Assembly: GCA_965222205.1 (NCBI GenBank)
Contig: OZ244932.1
Coordinates: 3,628,595-3,692,594, forward strand
DNA: 64,000 bases
Source: RHLJ01 sp965222205
Lineage (GTDB): Bacteria > Bacteroidota > Rhodothermia > Balneolales > Balneolaceae
Direction: 5' to 3'
Shown: piece after piece, positions 36,364 through 44,855 of the stretch
Layout of the letters: each line of letters opens with the position of its first letter
How positions within the stretch are numbered: the first letter of the stretch is position 1
Made by a program: the position numbers and the translations under genes
Notes under the pieces: model-generated
The model's input: only the letters and a program-made list of their open reading frames with translations
What the model was told of the DNA's origin: nothing
Databases searched by the model: none

Positions 36364-38187
36364 ATGGTTGAGATAACAAAAAAATGGCTGCTCACCATTT
36401 TGATCGCTATCTACGGAGCAGTCGCGCATGCACAAACTCTGCCCGGACAATCGGTTGCTCCCGATATTCAGGAAGAGGCAACGAAGTATGAACAATACTA
36501 TGAAGTAGTATTAGACAATGCTTTATCTGATTACTACAAATCAGGCACCTACATTGTTGATGTAAAAGCGACCTTAGATCGCATTCTGGTGGCCAGAGGT
36601 TACGAAGTTGTAGAAGGTGAAGAACCTATAAAATTAGAAAACCTTCCCGGGCTACCATTTATTCCTCCAAATTTAAGAACGAGTACTCAGCCTCAGCGCG
36701 ATAGCCTGAAAGCTTCAGGATTTGATACCAGGTTCCGCCTTACACGCCTCAATATTAAGGTGCTTGTAGATACTTCTTACAGCGATGAAGATGTTGAATT
36801 TGTAGAAGAAGCAGCTACTCTTATTTCTAATGCTGACCGATTCAGAGGGGATATAGTATCAGTTGAAAAGAAGGTGTTTCCAAGAAGCGCCCGAGCCATT
36901 GAGCAGGACGCCAGAGCATCTGAGTCTGAACAGGAAGTACCTCAAACAGAGCAAATTGTACCACAGGAAGCTGCTCAGCAACCGGAAGAAAATATGTTTT
37001 TAGGGATTGATTGGAATAATCCTCAGCACCTTATGTATGTGATAGCCGCATTGGCTGCGTTATTTCTAATCGCATTGCTATTTGCGTTCCTGAGGAAGCC
37101 AAAGAAGGAGGAAACACCACCATATCCATATCCGATGTTTGAAGGAATGACAAATCAGGGAGCAAATGAATCCACCAAAAAAGAAAACAGTGGACCTGAT
37201 GCAAAAACACTCGCCCTGTTCGAGGAGGATAAAACCTATTTAACAAATACCTGCATCAGTACTCCTAAAGTGGTTTCAGATTTAGTTCATCAATGGATTG
37301 CGAGCGATGAAGAGCAAGGGGTTATAAGAGCTGTAAGAAGTTTTGTAAGTGTGGATGAGAAGCTGTTAAATGTGCTTGAACCACATTTAAATGCGGAGAC
37401 TTATGAAACGATTCGTTTCGGGATTGCAAATACAGATCCAATTCCACTAGATGAACGAATTGAGGAAGCCCGGTCTTTCAGAAGAAGTATCCAGCAAATT
37501 AAAGCTTCAAAAAGCTCACCTGATTCAGGATCGAACCTGTTTGATTTTATTTACCAGCTTACTGACCAACAACTTCTCCATTTGATGAAAGAGGAGTCTG
37601 ATGAAATGGTTTCTATTTTGCTGGCACAGGTTGCGGGCGAGAGAGCTGGTTTGATTTTACAGAAAATGGATGATCAAAAACGGATTTCCATTCTGCTTAA
37701 AATGGGTAAGATTAATAACATCCCGATTTCGGTATACAAGAAGGTTGCAGCTCATTTTTCGAACAAGGCACTTTCAGTTTCTGATATGAAATATGTTGCC
37801 GCTGATGGTGTAGACACTATTTTAACAACCATAGAGACATTACCTCTGTCAGAGCAGGATGACTATGTGCGCTCCATTGCTGAGCAGGATCTGAATCTTG
37901 CCAAAAAGATCAGAAAATTCTTTATTGGCTTTGATGATCTTCCAAAAGTTAAAGATGAGTTCGTACAATCTGCACTGGAAGAAATACCTACTGAGACCAT
38001 TATCCTTGCTTTAAGAACGGCTCCGGCTGCAGTTCGTGAAAAAGTGCTTCGTGTTCGTCCAAAACGTGAGCAGCAGTTGATACTTTCTGAAATAGATAAT
38101 CCGTCTGAAGCTCCCCCGAGAGATATTGAGGATGCTCAGAAGACCATGCTTTACGCGGTTAGAAGAAAAATGAAAACTGAGGCCTGA
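36364..38187 (+). CDS. FliF-like/FliG-like fused rotor protein
   Basis: 607 residues. A cleavable signal peptide (1-23, AHA|Q) is followed by a periplasmic domain (45-173) like the RBM3 ring domain of FliF: YIVDVKATLDR, a LENLPGLPF loop, LTRLNIKVLVDTSYSDEDVEF, NADRFRGDIVSVEKKVFP. An acidic linker (174-215), one membrane helix (222-243) and a cytoplasmic FliG-like part follow: helices 290-375, a middle-domain match (LTDQQLLHLMKEESDEMVSI, 399-418) and a C-domain (ILALRTAPAAVREKVL to RDIEDAQKTML). By hand alignment R551, R568, E576 and R586 fall on E. coli FliG torque positions K264, R281, D289 and R297. FliF RBM1/RBM2 are absent. First gene of an operon with motA/motB-like genes; presumed ring plus rotor. 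Confidence 0.8.
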   Translation: MVEITKKWLLTILIAIYGAVAHAQTLPGQSVAPDIQEEATKYEQYYEVVLDNALSDYYKSGTYIVDVKATLDRILVARGYEVVEGEEPIKLENLPGLPFIPPNLRTSTQPQRDSLKASGFDTRFRLTRLNIKVLVDTSYSDEDVEFVEEAATLISNADRFRGDIVSVEKKVFPRSARAIEQDARASESEQEVPQTEQIVPQEAAQQPEENMFLGIDWNNPQHLMYVIAALAALFLIALLFAFLRKPKKEETPPYPYPMFEGMTNQGANESTKKENSGPDAKTLALFEEDKTYLTNTCISTPKVVSDLVHQWIASDEEQGVIRAVRSFVSVDEKLLNVLEPHLNAETYETIRFGIANTDPIPLDERIEEARSFRRSIQQIKASKSSPDSGSNLFDFIYQLTDQQLLHLMKEESDEMVSILLAQVAGERAGLILQKMDDQKRISILLKMGKINNIPISVYKKVAAHFSNKALSVSDMKYVAADGVDTILTTIETLPLSEQDDYVRSIAEQDLNLAKKIRKFFIGFDDLPKVKDEFVQSALEEIPTETIILALRTAPAAVREKVLRVRPKREQQLILSEIDNPSEAPPRDIEDAQKTMLYAVRRKMKTEA

Positions 38188-38190
38188 TCG

Positions 38191-39279
38191 ATGAAAAGGG
38201 TAATATACTCGGTGTTATTCAGCTGCTTGCTAAGTGTTATTGCAATTCAAAGTAGTTCAGCACAATCTCATGAAAGTGGCGACCCTTATCTGATGGATCA
38301 GATTATTGAGCAGATGAATAGTGAGCTTAACGATATTCCGGTAAATATTCGAAGAATTGCGGTTTATAAGATCAATTATAGTTCTTTCCGTTTTACCACT
38401 GAAGAAGTAGAATACATTCGGGCAGAAGTTGAGTATGCATTTCGACAGTACGCAGGGTTAACGATTCTTTCTCCGCCCGAACTTGAGCCTAACGATAAAA
38501 TGAAGATCGTAGGGAGCGATAGTACACTCCAGATATTGAATGTAAGAGGACGTTCATTAGCGGATGTATCCCCGGAATTATTAAATGAAATTACAAGCAA
38601 ATACGGTGTTCAGGGCTTAGTTGAGCTTAGCTTACAAAGACGTGTACCGGAGGGTTTAGTCATAGCAATCCGTATGATGAATCCTGTTTCCAGAGAAGTG
38701 GTTTGGACCAAAAGCTTTATTTCCAATCAGAAAGAACCAGAAATTGAAGTAGATAAAGGAAAAACGTTAGTCCTTAAATTCGGCGCAGGTGCAAGAACCG
38801 GTGATGCTATTTTCACGCCAGATACCACCGGAGCAGGTACTGATAGTTCATTAAAAGATATCGTTGTAGACTTACATGCCACGCTTACCTATCGCCAGCC
38901 TTTCAATAGCGAGAACAGTGCCTATATAGGTTTTACAGCAGGTTTTCACAGGCTGGATGCCCGGGAGGCAGATGAGTTTAGTTTAACCTTATTAGAGTTT
39001 GGAGTATCATACTATCAGGCTATTACTCCGGTAAAAGAAGACCTGAATTTATACCGAGTTATGCTTTATCTGAACGGTAATGTTCAAACGCCTCTTGGTA
39101 AAGAGTCTGGTGAAATGTTTTCAGTGCAGCCGGGACTTGTATTAAATTTAAGTGAAAATTTAGGTCTCTCTGTCTATAGTAGTATCATACTTTCGGGAGA
39201 AACCTTAACACTGGAAAACAACCAACAAATAACCTATAACAAGATTGGATATGGAATACAGGGTGTCATTCGCTTCTAG
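38191..39279 (+). CDS. Outer-membrane protein with FlgO/CsgG-like N-domain
   Basis: 362 residues, three bases after the rotor gene. Signal peptide to about residue 25 (SSSAQ). The N-half (35-185) has an alpha/beta pattern like the FlgO/CsgG/TolB-N group: RRIAVYKINYSSF, VEYAFRQYAGLTILSPPELE, YGVQGLVELSLQRR, IAIRMMNPVSREVVWTKSF. The C-half (about 225-362) alternates hydrophobic residues as in a barrel and ends GVIRF (DIVVDLHATLTYRQPF, AYIGFTAGFHRL, GVSYYQAITPV, SVYSSIILS). It should sit in the outer membrane with the N-domain in the periplasm, a fitting partner or bushing for the machine. Assignment to a named family is tentative. Confidence 0.65.
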   Translation: MKRVIYSVLFSCLLSVIAIQSSSAQSHESGDPYLMDQIIEQMNSELNDIPVNIRRIAVYKINYSSFRFTTEEVEYIRAEVEYAFRQYAGLTILSPPELEPNDKMKIVGSDSTLQILNVRGRSLADVSPELLNEITSKYGVQGLVELSLQRRVPEGLVIAIRMMNPVSREVVWTKSFISNQKEPEIEVDKGKTLVLKFGAGARTGDAIFTPDTTGAGTDSSLKDIVVDLHATLTYRQPFNSENSAYIGFTAGFHRLDAREADEFSLTLLEFGVSYYQAITPVKEDLNLYRVMLYLNGNVQTPLGKESGEMFSVQPGLVLNLSENLGLSVYSSIILSGETLTLENNQQITYNKIGYGIQGVIRF

Positions 39280-39868
39280 ATTTACCGGGTTTCTGGTTCT
39301 TTCAGTAGTGTTACTGTTGATTGGTTGTAAATCATCAGAAAATCTGCCGGCAGAGGATGTAAACAATGACTTTCAGCAAAGGGAAAGTGCTACTAATACT
39401 GTACCAACAACCGTACAAGAGCAGCCGAGGAGCGAATCAGTTACAGTTAACTACAAAAATGGGAGTTCTAATATTCAAATCCAGTTAGATCCTTCTCAGG
39501 ATGAGTTCTATATGGATCTTTCCGGAATGACTCCCAGTGAAAAAGACTCCATTGTGGTTAAAGATTCTACCTTAATCAAAAACCGCGCAATTGATATCCA
39601 AAGCCTATTATCCAGTTATCGAAAAGCGCAGGATTTATTCTATCTGGGAGAATATCGTCAGGCTTTAGAAGAGGTAAATAAAACCATTGAAATCCAGGAA
39701 ACGGCAGATGCTTATGCATTAAAAGGGACCATCTTTTTCATGCTCGAAAATATAACAGCCGCGCAAGCGAACTGGACCCGGGCAGTACAAATGGATCCAA
39801 ATATTCCGGTACCTAGTATTCCGGAACTAGAAACCTTAATTGAAGAGATACGGGGGCAGGAAAACTAA
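39251..39868 (+). CDS. TPR lipoprotein of the motor-like operon
   Basis: 205 residues from ATG 39251, overlapping the previous gene by 29 bases. Signal and lipobox: RFTGFLVLSVVLLLIGC. After a low-complexity Gln/Thr/Ser stretch (30-60) and a short beta part (VNYKNGSSNIQIQLD), residues 115-195 form tetratricopeptide-like helices (LLSSYRKAQDLFYLGEYRQALEEVNKTIEIQETADAYALKGTIFFML in parts; TAAQANWTRAVQMDPN). Likely anchored to the inner leaflet of the outer membrane (or held by the +2 residue Lys elsewhere) and used as a docking part of the envelope-spanning complex. No named family match. Confidence 0.7.
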   Translation: MEYRVSFASRFTGFLVLSVVLLLIGCKSSENLPAEDVNNDFQQRESATNTVPTTVQEQPRSESVTVNYKNGSSNIQIQLDPSQDEFYMDLSGMTPSEKDSIVVKDSTLIKNRAIDIQSLLSSYRKAQDLFYLGEYRQALEEVNKTIEIQETADAYALKGTIFFMLENITAAQANWTRAVQMDPNIPVPSIPELETLIEEIRGQEN

Positions 39869-39869
39869 T

Positions 39870-40688
39870 ATGAGGCTTTCAATAACAAATTTTTTAGGGG
39901 TAATTTTTAGTGTCGGGATTTTAGTTTTTGGGATCACTGAGATTACCGGCGCTACAGCAATTATTAATTCAATACCTGCTTTGTCAGATTACAGATTCCT
40001 AAACCTTCCCAGTTTATTTATTGTATTAGGCGGTGTATTAAATGCGGTTTTTATAACCTACCAGCCACGTTACGTAGGTAAAGCATTCACAAGTATTTTT
40101 CTGATTTTCAGCCAATCGAAAAGTTCAGCAAGCACCTTAACTCAGGATTTAGAAAAAATTCTTGAATGGAACGACCAAATTAAAGGTGATCGTGTTAATG
40201 CATTAACTAAGTTGGAAAACGAATACTCCACGGAAGTTTCCGGGTATTTATTCTCTCTGCTAAGCACGAACTATTCTTCGGAAGACATCCATGATTTTGG
40301 GGCCAACCATGTGGAAGAGCAATATTTTAGAAAACTGGTTGTAGTTGATGTACTTCGCGCGATGGGAGGTGCAGCACCATCTTTCGGTATGTTTGGTACT
40401 CTTTTTGGATTGATTGTGATGCTTGGTCAACTGGAAAACCCTTCCGGAATGGGGCCAGGCCTTGCTGCTGCCTTAATTACCACTTTGTACGGTATTTCTT
40501 TAGCGCGTTTCATTTTCTATCCTGTCGCTGAAAAGCTTAAAAACGTTGCGCAGCTCAATAAATTCAGAGAATATTTTATTTTGGAAGGTATTCTGATGAT
40601 AAATGATAAGAAGTCATCATTCTATATTCAGGATAAGTTGAGTACGTACCTGCAAAGAGATTTTAAAAAGAATAAGGATGACGATTAA
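39870..40688 (+). CDS. MotA-type stator protein
   Basis: 272 residues from ATG 39870, one base after the lipoprotein stop; an in-frame start at 39840 would overlap it. Four membrane helices: about 7-27, 47-64, 160-187 and 193-218. The large cytoplasmic loop (66-155) has R108 and E116, eight apart like E. coli MotA R90/E98, the pair that contacts FliG. TM3 begins GGAAPSFGMFGTLFGL, with P170 matching MotA Pro173, and TM4 ends IFYPVAEKL, with P218 matching Pro222. These features favour MotA over ExbB/TolQ. It should make a pentamer around the MotB dimer. Confidence 0.88.
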   Translation: MRLSITNFLGVIFSVGILVFGITEITGATAIINSIPALSDYRFLNLPSLFIVLGGVLNAVFITYQPRYVGKAFTSIFLIFSQSKSSASTLTQDLEKILEWNDQIKGDRVNALTKLENEYSTEVSGYLFSLLSTNYSSEDIHDFGANHVEEQYFRKLVVVDVLRAMGGAAPSFGMFGTLFGLIVMLGQLENPSGMGPGLAAALITTLYGISLARFIFYPVAEKLKNVAQLNKFREYFILEGILMINDKKSSFYIQDKLSTYLQRDFKKNKDDD

Positions 40689-40699
40689 CCAGAATTCTT

Positions 40700-41392
40700 A
40701 TGCTTTCACGTAAAAATGTATCAACGCTAAGAGACCAGGAGGATCATTCTGAGGATCAGGAGTGGTTGTTAACCTATAGTGATATGATCACTTTGCTGCT
40801 CGCTTTCTTCGCAATGCTGATTGCAGTTTCTTATGTAGATCTGAACTTATGGGAGCAGATGAAGCAAGGCTTACGGTCTGAAATCAGTAAAGAAGAAAAT
40901 GTGAGAACACCGCTAGCTGAGGTAAAACAGGATCTGGATTCCTTACTTGCGGTAGAAAAGCAGCAGGGATTGGTAGACATTACCCTTGACAGAGACGGGA
41001 TCAAGCTCTTCTTTAACAGTAGTTCGTTTTATGGTTCAGGAGAAGCAGATCTGCTACCCACCGGAGAGCAAATTATCGATAAGGTTACCCAGGCAATGAA
41101 TGCCCTCGATTTCTACAAATTCAATGTAGATGTTGAAGGACATACCGATAATGTGCCTATTAATACACCGGTATTTCCATCCAATTGGGAGCTGTCGGTA
41201 GCAAGGGCGTCAGGAGTAGTGAAGTATTTTATAGAAGAGGGAATAGAAGGAGAACGGCTAAAGGCATCCGGATATGCCGACACAAAGCCGGTTTTACCTC
41301 ATGTGGATGCACAAGGAAACGATATTGTAGAGAATAGAGCACTTAACAGGCGAATTGTGGTCAGGATTTACTACCAGCTTAGTAATCTATAG
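40700..41392 (+). CDS. MotB-type stator protein with OmpA-like domain
   Basis: 230 residues. A short cytoplasmic tail leads to the single helix EWLLTYSDMITLLLAFFAML, with Asp28 in the place of the proton-binding Asp32 of MotB. A periplasmic plug/linker (45-95) precedes an OmpA-like peptidoglycan-binding domain: VDVEGHTDNVPI, NWELSVARASGVV, LKASGYADTKPV and ENRALNRRIVV. Length and motif order are those of MotB, not ExbD/TolR. It starts 11 bases after the MotA-type gene and ends the operon; a hairpin overlaps its stop codon. Confidence 0.9.
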   Translation: MLSRKNVSTLRDQEDHSEDQEWLLTYSDMITLLLAFFAMLIAVSYVDLNLWEQMKQGLRSEISKEENVRTPLAEVKQDLDSLLAVEKQQGLVDITLDRDGIKLFFNSSSFYGSGEADLLPTGEQIIDKVTQAMNALDFYKFNVDVEGHTDNVPINTPVFPSNWELSVARASGVVKYFIEEGIEGERLKASGYADTKPVLPHVDAQGNDIVENRALNRRIVVRIYYQLSNL

Positions 41393-41417
41393 CGATACAG
41401 TTACATAGAATCGCTAT
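41389..41417 (+). terminator. Hairpin at the end of the motor-like operon
   Basis: A perfect 8-bp stem, ATAGCGAT (41389-41396) with ATCGCTAT (41410-41417), overlaps the motB-like stop codon. No T-run follows, so it may stabilise the transcript or act as a weak terminator. Confidence 0.4.
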
Positions 41418-41426
41418 TATTGAACC

Positions 41427-42548
41427 ATGATATCCCAAAACATCTGGACGTTTCTAATTACCTGGGGCACGGTTCAGTGTGTAATCCTTGCCCCCATTCT
41501 TTTCTTCAGTAAAAGAGGGAATTACAGGCAGCGTATAATTATTGGGATTATTTTGATTCTCGTAGCCATTCAATCCGGTAATTTTTTGTTTGAATATTTT
41601 GAGTGGTTCAAAGAATATCCTCACTTGATTTGGGCAAGCTATCCATTCTGGTTTTTGATTGGCCCGGGACTCTATTTCTTCCAAAAGTTTTCCATCTCCA
41701 GGAACGCTTCGGTTAGATGGTGGGATGCGATCCATCTTTTGCCTATGATTCTGGCGATCTGGCTCGCTTTTCCATTTTATTGGATGGAAGGAAGCAGAAA
41801 AGCTCAATTCCTGATCGATTATTACAATAATTACTGGAACCAGGCAGATGTATTCTTTTTTATCTATGTCGGAGTTCAGTTTTTGTATGGTCTGTATGCA
41901 TTGGTTCGCTTCAAACTTTACTTTGATAAAGTAGGAGAACAGTACTCCGATACTCATCTCTATCAACATCGCTGGGTAGTTTCATTGATAGGCGGGTTCC
42001 TTGTTTTCTGGGCATTAACCGTCGTATTCCATCTCTTTTTGCTGGATGATTACGAAACGTTCATAAAGTTTGACTACGCAAGTTATTTGTTCCTCACGCT
42101 TTTCGTTCAGGCACTAGGTTTTGCAGCAATTCTGAATCCAGAGACCTTTTTTGTAACCCCGATCGAACAAGATGGAATGGAGGCTATTTTTGATAAAGAG
42201 GGAGGTATCGAGCCGGAGGCAACTATTGTACTGGAATACATGAAGAAGTATGAACCTTATTTGAACCCCGGGTTAAAGATTAGCGAACTTGCCGAGGAAA
42301 TAGGTATTCCCTCACATCGTTTGTCTTTTATAATTAACAACATGGAGGGGAATAATTTCTTTGAATTTGTGAATGAGTACCGGGTAAAAGAAGTCAAAAA
42401 GAGGCTTCCTGATCAGCAATACAAAAATCTTACCATTGAAGCCATTGCCCGGGATTGTGGGTTTAATAGTAGCGCCTCATTTTATAGAGTTTTTAAGCAA
42501 CAAACCGGACTGACTCCTAAACAATACCTGGCTGAGAAGAACTCTTAA
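41427..42548 (+). CDS. 7TM-AraC family regulator
   Basis: 373 residues. Seven hydrophobic helices span residues about 5-235 (WGTVQCVILAPILFF, IIGIILILVAIQ, WFLIGPGLYFF, HLLPMILAIWLAF, and so on), then a cytoplasmic AraC-type double HTH at about 265-370 (LKISELAEEIGIPSHRLSFIIN; IEAIARDCGFNSSASFYRVFKQQTGLTPKQYL, in parts). This is the membrane-bound AraC layout common in Bacteroidota; the signal is unknown. It begins 34 bases after the motB-like stop, so it might control or merely follow the operon. A second protein of the same build is at 49131-50264. Confidence 0.85.
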   Translation: MISQNIWTFLITWGTVQCVILAPILFFSKRGNYRQRIIIGIILILVAIQSGNFLFEYFEWFKEYPHLIWASYPFWFLIGPGLYFFQKFSISRNASVRWWDAIHLLPMILAIWLAFPFYWMEGSRKAQFLIDYYNNYWNQADVFFFIYVGVQFLYGLYALVRFKLYFDKVGEQYSDTHLYQHRWVVSLIGGFLVFWALTVVFHLFLLDDYETFIKFDYASYLFLTLFVQALGFAAILNPETFFVTPIEQDGMEAIFDKEGGIEPEATIVLEYMKKYEPYLNPGLKISELAEEIGIPSHRLSFIINNMEGNNFFEFVNEYRVKEVKKRLPDQQYKNLTIEAIARDCGFNSSASFYRVFKQQTGLTPKQYLAEKNS

Positions 42549-42646
42549 TGTCTCATTTTATAAACTGAGAGAGCCTTTCGTATAAATTTAGAAACGAAGA
42601 TGTGTATCTACCTGTATGTTAGTAAAACTCAAACAAACCAAGTTCG

Positions 42647-43537
42647 ATGATCAAATACAGTGCTCCTTTCATTATTCTTTTATTAATAGCTTGCTCGCCA
42701 AAGCAAGATAATTCTCAGGATTCTACAATCATTTTTCACTCCACCAGAGATAGTGTTGCGTTCAATATCTACCAACTAAATCCTTCAACACAGGAGATCA
42801 CCAAGCTTACTGACGATACAACCTGGAGTTATCATCCTGTTTGGTTTGGGGAAGATGAAATCCTCTACATAAAAACGATAGGAGAGCAGGAAGTAATGCG
42901 GTATCGCTTAAATATCAAAACCGGAGATATTACCCCTCACTTACCAGAGCTGCATCCTACTGTATTAATGCATAATTCACCCAATGGAAAACATCTGAGT
43001 TATCATCTGGAAGTAGATGAAACTACTCAGATTTTCACTGCAAATGCAGACGGCTCTGAAGAAATCCAGCTTACCTTTGATGAAGAGGGAAATACTCAGC
43101 CAAGATGGTCTCCCGATAGTGAAAAGATTTTATTTCGCTCAAGCAGGGATGGAAACCCTGAATTATATGTAATGAACCGGGATGGAAGTAATCAAATGCG
43201 AATCACTCAAAATGATAGTCTGGATCGCTACGCCGAGTGGTCGCCGAATGGGGATCGAATTGCGTTTGCATCTAAAAGGGATGGAGCTGATTTAGAAATC
43301 TATACTATGAAATCCGACGGAAGTGATATCGTCAGACTTACTGATAATGACGCAGAAGATGGGGAATTAGGATGGTCCCCGGATGGTACACAGATTGTTT
43401 GGAAAAACAGAAATCAAAATACTGACAACAATCATGATATTTATATTATGAATGCTGATGGAAGCAATAAAACAAGATTAACGAGTCATCCTTCTTATGA
43501 TGGATACCCAATCTGGGGTTGGATATCCAGAGACTAA
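42647..43537 (+). CDS. WD40-like (PD40) beta-propeller lipoprotein
   Basis: 296 residues, lipoprotein signal MIKYSAPFIILLLIAC. Repeats of the TolB-type PD40 kind: IYTMKSDGSDIVRLTDND, LYVMNRDGSNQMRITQND, IYIMNADGSNKTRLTSH, with intervening WSPDSEKILFRSSRDGNPE and WSPNGDRIAFASKRDGAD. Six blades can be counted. It lacks the TolB N-domain and no Tol-Pal gene is near, so it is not TolB. Probably a surface or periplasmic binding protein; the next gene's start overlaps region after its stop by a few bases only. Confidence 0.8.
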   Translation: MIKYSAPFIILLLIACSPKQDNSQDSTIIFHSTRDSVAFNIYQLNPSTQEITKLTDDTTWSYHPVWFGEDEILYIKTIGEQEVMRYRLNIKTGDITPHLPELHPTVLMHNSPNGKHLSYHLEVDETTQIFTANADGSEEIQLTFDEEGNTQPRWSPDSEKILFRSSRDGNPELYVMNRDGSNQMRITQNDSLDRYAEWSPNGDRIAFASKRDGADLEIYTMKSDGSDIVRLTDNDAEDGELGWSPDGTQIVWKNRNQNTDNNHDIYIMNADGSNKTRLTSHPSYDGYPIWGWISRD

Positions 43538-43551
43538 AAAAAGAGGTTCCC

Positions 43552-43914
43552 ATGAAAAAGAAACTTTCACATTTCGCTATTCAATTTCCTGTACACAATC
43601 CTGACGCAGCAGCAAATTGGTACGCAGAAAAACTTGGCTTTGATATCACTTTTAAATGGGGAGAGCCGGTAGATTATATTGTAACCAATCGGGAAGAAGC
43701 GGTTTCCATTCACTTTATTCGATCAGAAGCAGAAAAAATAGAACCAAGAGTGATTTATGTTTTTTGTTTTGATGTGGATGCCGTGTATAAAGAACTTTCT
43801 ACGAAAGGGATTGATCGTATTTCAAAACCAATAAACCATGAATATAAGATGAGAGATTTTGAAGTGAAGGATCCATACGGGAATATGATTATTTTTGGAA
43901 TGGGAATTAAATGA
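43552..43914 (+). CDS. VOC-family protein (glyoxalase fold)
   Basis: 120 residues from ATG 43552 with AGAGG upstream; the earlier ATG at 43519 lies in the previous gene. A single vicinal-oxygen-chelate domain: FAIQFPVHNPDAAANWYAEKLGFDITFKWG, then VIYVFCFDVDAVYKELSTKG and FEVKDPYGNMIIFG (late Glu/Asp-Pro-Tyr-Gly motif). Metal ligand positions are only partly clear; it may be a metal-binding enzyme or a drug- or small-molecule-binding protein. No partner in context. Confidence 0.8.
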   Translation: MKKKLSHFAIQFPVHNPDAAANWYAEKLGFDITFKWGEPVDYIVTNREEAVSIHFIRSEAEKIEPRVIYVFCFDVDAVYKELSTKGIDRISKPINHEYKMRDFEVKDPYGNMIIFGMGIK

Positions 43915-44015
43915 TGTAACATTTTCAATCTTCAGAAGCGGATGTTTTCGATAAAATAAGTTTCTTTTATTTATAATGAGATTTTCAGTTATTCTGATAA
44001 ATCAGTCTGCCTACA

Positions 44016-44732
44016 TTGAACTCATTTTTCGGGACCACCAACTACTTTGCTTCTTATTCACCAGAACACTTTTTGGTACTATTCGGTTTTTTATTTTTTG
44101 CAATATGGTTTTTCCGTTTCTTGAAAACCCGTTCCGAAGAAAACCAGCGAAAGGCATTACTTTCAATCGCTGTCGCACTTACTGTTGCACAACTCATCAA
44201 GATTCCTTTAAATCATTATACAGGAACATTCGATGTCACTAAAGATATCCCACTGCACATGTGTAATTTCCTTCCTTTTATAATGGTAGGAGTGTATATC
44301 ACTAAAAGCAGAATTATTTGGGCAACGGTTTTCTTCTGGATCATTCTTGGGGTTAGTCAGGCGAATTTTACTCCTTCGGTCGACTACTCACTATTTCACT
44401 ACGATGCGATAAGATACTGGATGGTACATTTGGGACTGGTACTACTGGCATTATATCCTGCCATAGCCTGGAAATGGGAACTCGAACTGAGAGATGTAGC
44501 CCGAACCCTAATCTGGCTGAATGTAGTCGCAGTATTTATTTATGGGATAAATCTCATTCTGGATAGCAACTATCTGTATGTGATGGGAAAACCACCGGGC
44601 ACTACTTTCTTCAGTATTTTACCACCCTGGCCAACCTATATTCTGGTACTGGAAGTTATCGTATTGGTTTGGTCGCTGATGGTGTTGGGTGTCTTCAAGT
44701 TGTTTAGAAGCGCGCAGTTTCAGACTAAATAA
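44016..44732 (+). CDS. TIGR02206/YwaF-family membrane protein
   Basis: 238 residues, TTG start. Six or seven membrane helices throughout (FLVLFGFLFFAIWFF, ALLSIAVALTVAQLI, and so on). The conserved family mark is TFDVTKDIPLHMCNFLPF near residue 75, and a GKPPGTTFF loop follows near 195. The family is widespread, small and of unknown function, and resembles transporters in hydropathy. No neighbour suggests a task. Confidence 0.8.
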   Translation: MNSFFGTTNYFASYSPEHFLVLFGFLFFAIWFFRFLKTRSEENQRKALLSIAVALTVAQLIKIPLNHYTGTFDVTKDIPLHMCNFLPFIMVGVYITKSRIIWATVFFWIILGVSQANFTPSVDYSLFHYDAIRYWMVHLGLVLLALYPAIAWKWELELRDVARTLIWLNVVAVFIYGINLILDSNYLYVMGKPPGTTFFSILPPWPTYILVLEVIVLVWSLMVLGVFKLFRSAQFQTK

Positions 44733-44855
44733 AGGGCTTGATTTCAAGATCAGGTATTAAAACATGGAAATCTGATAAATCGGTACTATGTCGGGTTATT
44801 GACGTACTAGTGTCGTGTATAATAGGGGGTGCTTTTCATAATATTTGCATAAAAA

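Noticed and set aside
36364..41392. Ordinary flagellar operon
   Set aside because: Only FliF-, FliG-, MotA- and MotB-like parts are present; the FliF part lacks RBM1/RBM2 and no export, rod, hook or filament gene is within the window.
39870..41392. ExbB/ExbD or TolQ/TolR pair
   Set aside because: The first protein has the MotA-type large loop with the R-8-E pair, and the second has an OmpA-like peptidoglycan-binding domain, which ExbD/TolR lack.
42647..43537. TolB of a Tol-Pal system
   Set aside because: It has a lipobox, lacks the TolB N-domain and has no tol or pal neighbour.
44799..44823. TTGACG...TATAAT promoter before the amidohydrolase gene
   Set aside because: The two boxes are 13 bases apart, too close for a sigma-70 promoter, and the phylum uses a different consensus.
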